From: Spirochaetaceae bacterium
GTDB lineage: Bacteria; Spirochaetota; Spirochaetia; B11-G9
DNA length: 10,214 nucleotides
NCBI GenBank assembly: GCA_030633365.1
Contig: DAOVSY010000079.1
Location: 1-10,214 of the forward strand
Reading direction: 5' to 3'
The notes below the pieces were generated by a model. That model was not told the DNA's origin and searched no databases. It saw only the letters and a list, made by a program, of their open reading frames with translations. Numbering within the stretch: position 1 is the stretch's first letter; every line of letters begins with the position of its first letter. Shown here in pieces: positions 6,781 to 10,214 of this stretch. The translations under genes were made by a program, and so were the position numbers.

Positions 6781-9776
6781 GCTTCTACCTTTGTCTTTAA
6801 ATCGTTAAGTTTAGAGCTTTTCCTGTTTTCAGGATTATTCCACAATTGATTAATTATTATATTTGCCTCTAAATATCTACCTTCAATATAAAGAGATTCT
6901 GCATATCTTAACTGTTGTGTATCCGAAGTTGACATAGCAACCTGACTTATTACACCCGTACTTGTTCTAATCCTGTCCATAAGAAGTGCTGCAGCATTAT
7001 AATCACTGTTTATCTGTATGGCTTCTTCAAGATATGCAAGAGCTATAGGAAACTGTGCTCTATTATCAGCATTTACTATTTTCAGGGCTTGTGTATACAG
7101 CTGGGTAGCTCGTTTAATATCCACCTGTGCAGGGGGTTTAATTATTCTGCCAGCTGCAATACCTGAATTATATACTGCAGTTTTTATTCCAGGATAATCA
7201 GGGTTAATTTCATATAATGCCAGGAGATCATCATCTGCCGTTTTGGGATCACTTGCAATATTACGTAATGCTGTATCATACATAGATTTGAAAAAATTCT
7301 TAAATGCATCCTGCTGAGTATATTCCAAAATTTGAAGATACATAACACTGGCTTTGAAATTACGTGGAAATGGTGTCTTTACCAACTCAATATTTTTAAT
7401 AGCTTCATTAAAGTGAATATCTGCTTCGGCCTTACTTCCAGATTTTAGAAAAATCTTACCTTTCTCATATTCTTCCTGAACAATATTAAGTATAGATATT
7501 ATATCAGGATAAAGAGGATCTGTTAGAGCAATCTCTCTGCCACTGGTAGCTTCCAAAGCTCTTTTAATTTTAATTAGCCAGTTTTCTATTTCCGGATTAC
7601 TCTCTTCATTTGTAACTTTATATCTCTCCTGAGCCTGTTGAAATGACTGTTCTGCTTTAATAAATTCCTGTAGATTATAGAAATCCTTCCCCCGGGTAAT
7701 AAGAGCTCGTACCTCTCTGACAATCTGACTATTTAGAGATAAAGTAATATTTGAATCCAGTTTTGTAAGTTCTATATTCAATAAAGCTCTTACATCTTCA
7801 TCTTCTCTAAACCCTAACGATTTTAGATAAAGAGATTCCGCTTCATAGTATTTTTTTCTGGCTCCATCAAAATCACCCCGGTCAAATTTTGAATAGGCTT
7901 CATCGAGTCGTAAATTTCCAAAACTATATGCATCATCCGCTTCATCGTTTAAGACCTTAGCCCTGCTAAACAGTTTCTCTATAGCTATTTTTTTTGTAAC
8001 TATGACATCCCGAAGCTCTGATGCTGATTTAAGAAGTATATCAATTGATGCATCAGTTTTTTCAAGAGGATTATTATTATCCAAACTAAGAATGATTTCT
8101 TCCAGTTTAAGATCCGCTTCTTCAAGATCTGTTTTAGTATTTGTAAGCAACTGTACAGCACGATCAGGTCTTTTAACCTTTAATACAAGACCATTTATAG
8201 TCTCTTCTACACCTTCAATATAATTTTCTGATGTTAATATAGGTTCACTGGAATTTTCTACTAGCAATCTTTCCGGTCGGATTCTTAATGTCAAAATTCT
8301 TTCTTCGGCTCTAATCTCTGCTACTAACAGTTTTTCTTCCAGAAGAGCCTTGTTATCCTTTAATTCCAAGAGTGCATCGTTAATTAATGTCAGATCCAAA
8401 TTTGAATTTTTAGTACTAAGATTTCTGTTTGCATAGGCAATAATAGTGGTTTCAATATTTGACAAATTATCACGAAACCCATTCATACTTGACCTGGCTT
8501 CTTTAATATCAGTAATAATTCCAGAAGCATCAACAGTTTTAACCAGACCATTTATTTCTTCAGAAATATTAGATAATTTTGTATATATACTTGCAAATTC
8601 ATATACAGCCTGAGCAAATAATAAATTAGGGAGTTCACTATTAATAAACTTAAGGCCATTATCCTGGAAAACTAAATTATTATCCAAATAAATTTTATCA
8701 CTTCTAAGTTTCAGAACATCAACAACAACAACTGCAATTTTAGCTGCATCCTGTAAAAAAATTCTTGCTATTTCAAATGAAGAATCTTCAAACTCTTTTA
8801 CAGCATCTGTATAAAGTTCTTCCAACAGGGATGTTATTAATGTTGAAATACTTCTCTGATTTTCTTCCCAAACAATACTGAGAACACCGGCAATACCTTC
8901 CTCAGTAATAATTCCTGAACGCCCAACAGTTAAAACTCTATTCACTGAAATATAAGGAATATCAGATTCATCATCCCTCTGGGCAGAAGCTCTAAGATTA
9001 TCAAGTTTTTCAGCATTTTCTTTTAATATACTCCAGTAATTTCCAGCTTCCAGCAGGACTAAAGCATAATCACTATATCCATTTTCCAGTGCAAATATAT
9101 TTCCACTCTTAATTATATCAGCATAAATTTTTGATTCATCCAGGACTGTACTGTAAAGGTTCAAAAAATTATCTGCAGCCGTTAATATTGTATTTTGATA
9201 ACTGTTAACCTGATCTTCTACAATATTTCCATACTCTTTTTCTAAATATAATTCCTTATGTAATTCAAAACCTGTAAAATAAGTATCAATCGCTTCAGGA
9301 TATTCTTTTTTTTCTATATGATCAGATGCCTTATTCATAATATTTATATAGGTTCTATCATTTACAGCAAATAGAATTGATTTTCTGGCCTGGGCAAAAG
9401 CTGCTACAGCTGCCTTATTAGGATTTTTATCAAGACTTTCCATCTCTCTGATAATAGTATATGCACTATCCTGATCTATAGTTTCACCAGGAGGCGGGTC
9501 AAGAATAACTATCAGCTGTTCATAAAGTTTATTGTAGCTGTCTCTGACTTTGCTGATTTTTTGAATTAGCTTTTGTGCCTCTTCAAATTGATCAGGGTTT
9601 TCTCTCATAATCTCTGTTAAAATTAAAATAGCATCATTGTACTCTCTCTGTTCAACCAACTCCAGAGCAAAAGGTATCCTGTCCTCTTTTTGACCACCTG
9701 CATATAAATTTAGCGGTATTAGAGTAAAAACCAGGAGAAGAAGATAAGTAACTTTACTGTTGCTATTAAAAAACAC
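6771..9776 (-). CDS. Exported TPR-like helical-repeat protein, periplasmic, function unknown
   Basis: A 1001-residue protein, first gene of the minus-strand operon. Residues 1-26 form a signal peptide: hydrophobic core TYLLLLVFTLIPL, predicted cleavage after LYA, mature start GGQKEDR. No lipobox cysteine is present and I see no cysteine in the whole protein, so it is probably free in the periplasm. The rest is almost all alpha-helical. TPR-like helix pairs are visible near 35-70, 145-180, 618-655, 690-720, 768-800, 887-935 and 952-985, with the A-x-x-x-Y/F and small-residue spacing of the family; the middle (about 395-610) is rich in E, K, L and N and looks like extended helix or coiled coil. 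The start is a GTG at 9776: an in-frame TAA lies two codons upstream and no ATG precedes the signal core. TPR proteins bind other proteins; the one-base overlap with the sensor phosphatase suggests it may bind that ectodomain (inference). No enzymatic motif is seen. Confidence 0.86.
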   Translation of the reverse strand: MFFNSNSKVTYLLLLVFTLIPLNLYAGGQKEDRIPFALELVEQREYNDAILILTEIMRENPDQFEEAQKLIQKISKVRDSYNKLYEQLIVILDPPPGETIDQDSAYTIIREMESLDKNPNKAAVAAFAQARKSILFAVNDRTYINIMNKASDHIEKKEYPEAIDTYFTGFELHKELYLEKEYGNIVEDQVNSYQNTILTAADNFLNLYSTVLDESKIYADIIKSGNIFALENGYSDYALVLLEAGNYWSILKENAEKLDNLRASAQRDDESDIPYISVNRVLTVGRSGIITEEGIAGVLSIVWEENQRSISTLITSLLEELYTDAVKEFEDSSFEIARIFLQDAAKIAVVVVDVLKLRSDKIYLDNNLVFQDNGLKFINSELPNLLFAQAVYEFASIYTKLSNISEEINGLVKTVDASGIITDIKEARSSMNGFRDNLSNIETTIIAYANRNLSTKNSNLDLTLINDALLELKDNKALLEEKLLVAEIRAEERILTLRIRPERLLVENSSEPILTSENYIEGVEETINGLVLKVKRPDRAVQLLTNTKTDLEEADLKLEEIILSLDNNNPLEKTDASIDILLKSASELRDVIVTKKIAIEKLFSRAKVLNDEADDAYSFGNLRLDEAYSKFDRGDFDGARKKYYEAESLYLKSLGFREDEDVRALLNIELTKLDSNITLSLNSQIVREVRALITRGKDFYNLQEFIKAEQSFQQAQERYKVTNEESNPEIENWLIKIKRALEATSGREIALTDPLYPDIISILNIVQEEYEKGKIFLKSGSKAEADIHFNEAIKNIELVKTPFPRNFKASVMYLQILEYTQQDAFKNFFKSMYDTALRNIASDPKTADDDLLALYEINPDYPGIKTAVYNSGIAAGRIIKPPAQVDIKRATQLYTQALKIVNADNRAQFPIALAYLEEAIQINSDYNAAALLMDRIRTSTGVISQVAMSTSDTQQLRYAESLYIEGRYLEANIIINQLWNNPENRKSSKLNDLKTKVEARI

Positions 9777-9808
9777 TAATTAAATATACCCCGATGTACC
9801 CTATTTTC

Positions 9809-9824
9809 GGCATTTTTTATGCCA
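9809..9824 (-). promoter_or_regulatory. Possible sigma-54 -24/-12 element, or operator palindrome
   Basis: On the minus strand the sequence reads TGGCATAAAAAATGCC. The GG and GC dinucleotides are 12 bases apart, as in the sigma-54 consensus TGGCACG-N4-TTGCA, with TGGCA intact and TGC present at -12. A start about 12 bases on, near 9799, would leave a leader of roughly 22 bases before the GTG at 9776. The same bases are a perfect inverted repeat (GGCAT, 5 bases, ATGCC), so the plus strand has the same GG/GC spacing, and a dimeric repressor site is an equal alternative. Confidence 0.35.
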
Positions 9825-9883
9825 AGACTTATCAATATCTACTGTTATTACATAAACTTATGGATTAAGGCATTGGATTGTAG

Positions 9884-9889
9884 TATACT
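9884..9889 (+). promoter_or_regulatory. Candidate -10 box (TATACT) for the UPF0164 gene
   Basis: TATACT matches the sigma-70 -10 consensus at five of six bases, but it ends only 7 bases before the ATG at 9897, so transcription would begin at or next to the start codon. The base window for a -35 at 17-base spacing holds TGGATT (9861-9866), a poor match. A weaker alternative pair further up is TTATCA (9830-9835) with TAAACT (9853-9858), which would give a leader of about 30 bases. Confidence 0.4.
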
Positions 9890-9896
9890 TTTTGTG

Positions 9897-10214
9897 ATGA
9901 AAAAAAAACTTTTAGGTACACTATTACTCCTCTGTTCACTTACTTTGGTCTCTGCAGACTTAGCTGATTTTTACTCCTCTTTTTCAGACCTTTCAAGTTT
10001 ACCCTTTTTTTCAGATAAAAACACAGGTTTAACAGCCTTTCCAACACTTCTTATCCCAATGGGGGGATTATACGAAGGAATGGGAACTGCATATACAGCA
10101 GTTTCTTCTGATTCCGGATATATTGAATCAAATCCTGCAGGCAGCTCTATTCTTGATTATACAGAGTTGACTCTTAATCATAATAACTGGATTGCAGATA
10201 CCAATATAGAGGGT
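9897..10214 (+). CDS. UPF0164 / FadL-like outer-membrane protein, N-terminal part, 3' truncated by window
   Basis: The first 106 codons of a gene running off the window. Residues 1-20 are a signal peptide (three lysines, a leucine-rich core, cleavage after VSA with mature start DLADFYSSF). C13 is not preceded by a lipobox, so signal peptidase I is expected. The mature part contains FPTLLIPMGGLYEGMGTAYTAVSSDSGYIESNPAG (about residues 45-80, described here by its ends and by the N-P-A-G turn), which resembles the amino end of treponemal UPF0164 proteins: an early-exposed glycine-rich segment followed by the ESNPAG motif also seen in FadL-type barrels. FadL proteins pass hydrophobic compounds across the outer membrane; such a role here is family-based. 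The ATG is preceded directly by an in-frame GTG (9894), an alternative start, and no Shine-Dalgarno is evident. It diverges from the sensor operon. Family call moderate to good, since only a quarter or so of the protein is likely visible. Confidence 0.75.
   Translation, partial: MKKKLLGTLLLLCSLTLVSADLADFYSSFSDLSSLPFFSDKNTGLTAFPTLLIPMGGLYEGMGTAYTAVSSDSGYIESNPAGSSILDYTELTLNHNNWIADTNIEG

Larger units (their letters stand above)
9777..9896. promoter_or_regulatory. Divergent intergenic promoter region (120 bp)
   Basis: This is the only sizeable non-coding stretch in the window and must carry the promoters of the minus-strand sensor operon and of the plus-strand outer-membrane protein gene, unless one is read from elsewhere. 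It is very AT-rich. It contains a 5-bp perfect inverted repeat at 9809-9823, a second short one at 9851-9862 (CATAA-AC-TTATG), and a TATACT hexamer at 9884-9889. Neither divergent gene has a well-placed strong Shine-Dalgarno: the minus gene has only GGGG 12 bases before its GTG. Confidence 0.7.

Noticed and set aside
9851..9862. CATAA-AC-TTATG inverted repeat as an operator
   Set aside because: Short AT-rich arms of 5 bp are expected by chance at this composition; noted within the intergenic entry but not claimed separately.
9861..9879. Direct repeat TGGATT (9861-9866 and 9874-9879) as a regulator site
   Set aside because: Two hexamers 13 bases apart in a low-complexity AT region are not enough to support a binding site.
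9897..9956. Lipoprotein signal at C13 of the UPF0164 protein
   Set aside because: The residues before C13 are all leucine without a small residue at -1, and a clear VSA signal-peptidase I site follows.

Overview
This AT-rich window reads as chromosome from a spirochaete, most likely Spirochaetales or a Treponema relative. The main reasons are a UPF0164/FadL-like outer-membrane protein start, a mature N-terminus of the GGQKE type on a periplasmic repeat protein, and a very large sensor-type SpoIIE phosphatase. This assignment comes from family recognition only; no search was run. I see no mobile element, CRISPR array, tRNA or rRNA, and no decayed gene.

Layout: (1) Bases 1-667, plus strand: C-terminal 221 residues of an AMP-forming long-chain acyl-CoA synthetase. 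(2) 677-1807, plus strand: sfsA fused to a C-terminal DUF123 (GIY-YIG-like) domain, 9 bases after the synthetase and probably co-transcribed. (3) 1792-9776, minus strand: a tightly packed three-gene unit. In transcription order it encodes a 1001-residue exported helical-repeat (TPR-like) protein, a 1560-residue membrane sensor phosphatase, and a 97-residue double zinc-ribbon protein with a C-terminal membrane anchor. The first junction is a one-base TAATG overlap and the second is a 3-base gap. The last minus-strand gene overlaps the end of sfsA by 16 bases, tail to tail. (4) 9777-9896: the only intergenic region of any size (120 bases), between divergent genes. It holds a perfect 5-bp inverted repeat whose GG/GC spacing also fits a sigma-54 -24/-12 element. 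(5) 9897-10214, plus strand: start of the UPF0164 outer-membrane protein gene, cut by the window end.

The most interesting part is the minus-strand operon. The phosphatase carries a secreted sialidase-like beta-propeller region with Asp-boxes, Ig/FN3-like domains, a first membrane span, a second complete sensor module (membrane span, coiled periplasmic domain, membrane span, HAMP), and an intact but insert-bearing SpoIIE PP2C catalytic domain. I infer an envelope-sensing system: the periplasmic repeat protein may scaffold or feed the ectodomain, the phosphatase would act on an anti-anti-sigma-like protein in the cytoplasm, and the zinc-ribbon protein may assist at the membrane. No phosphatase substrate gene lies in the window, so the output is unknown.
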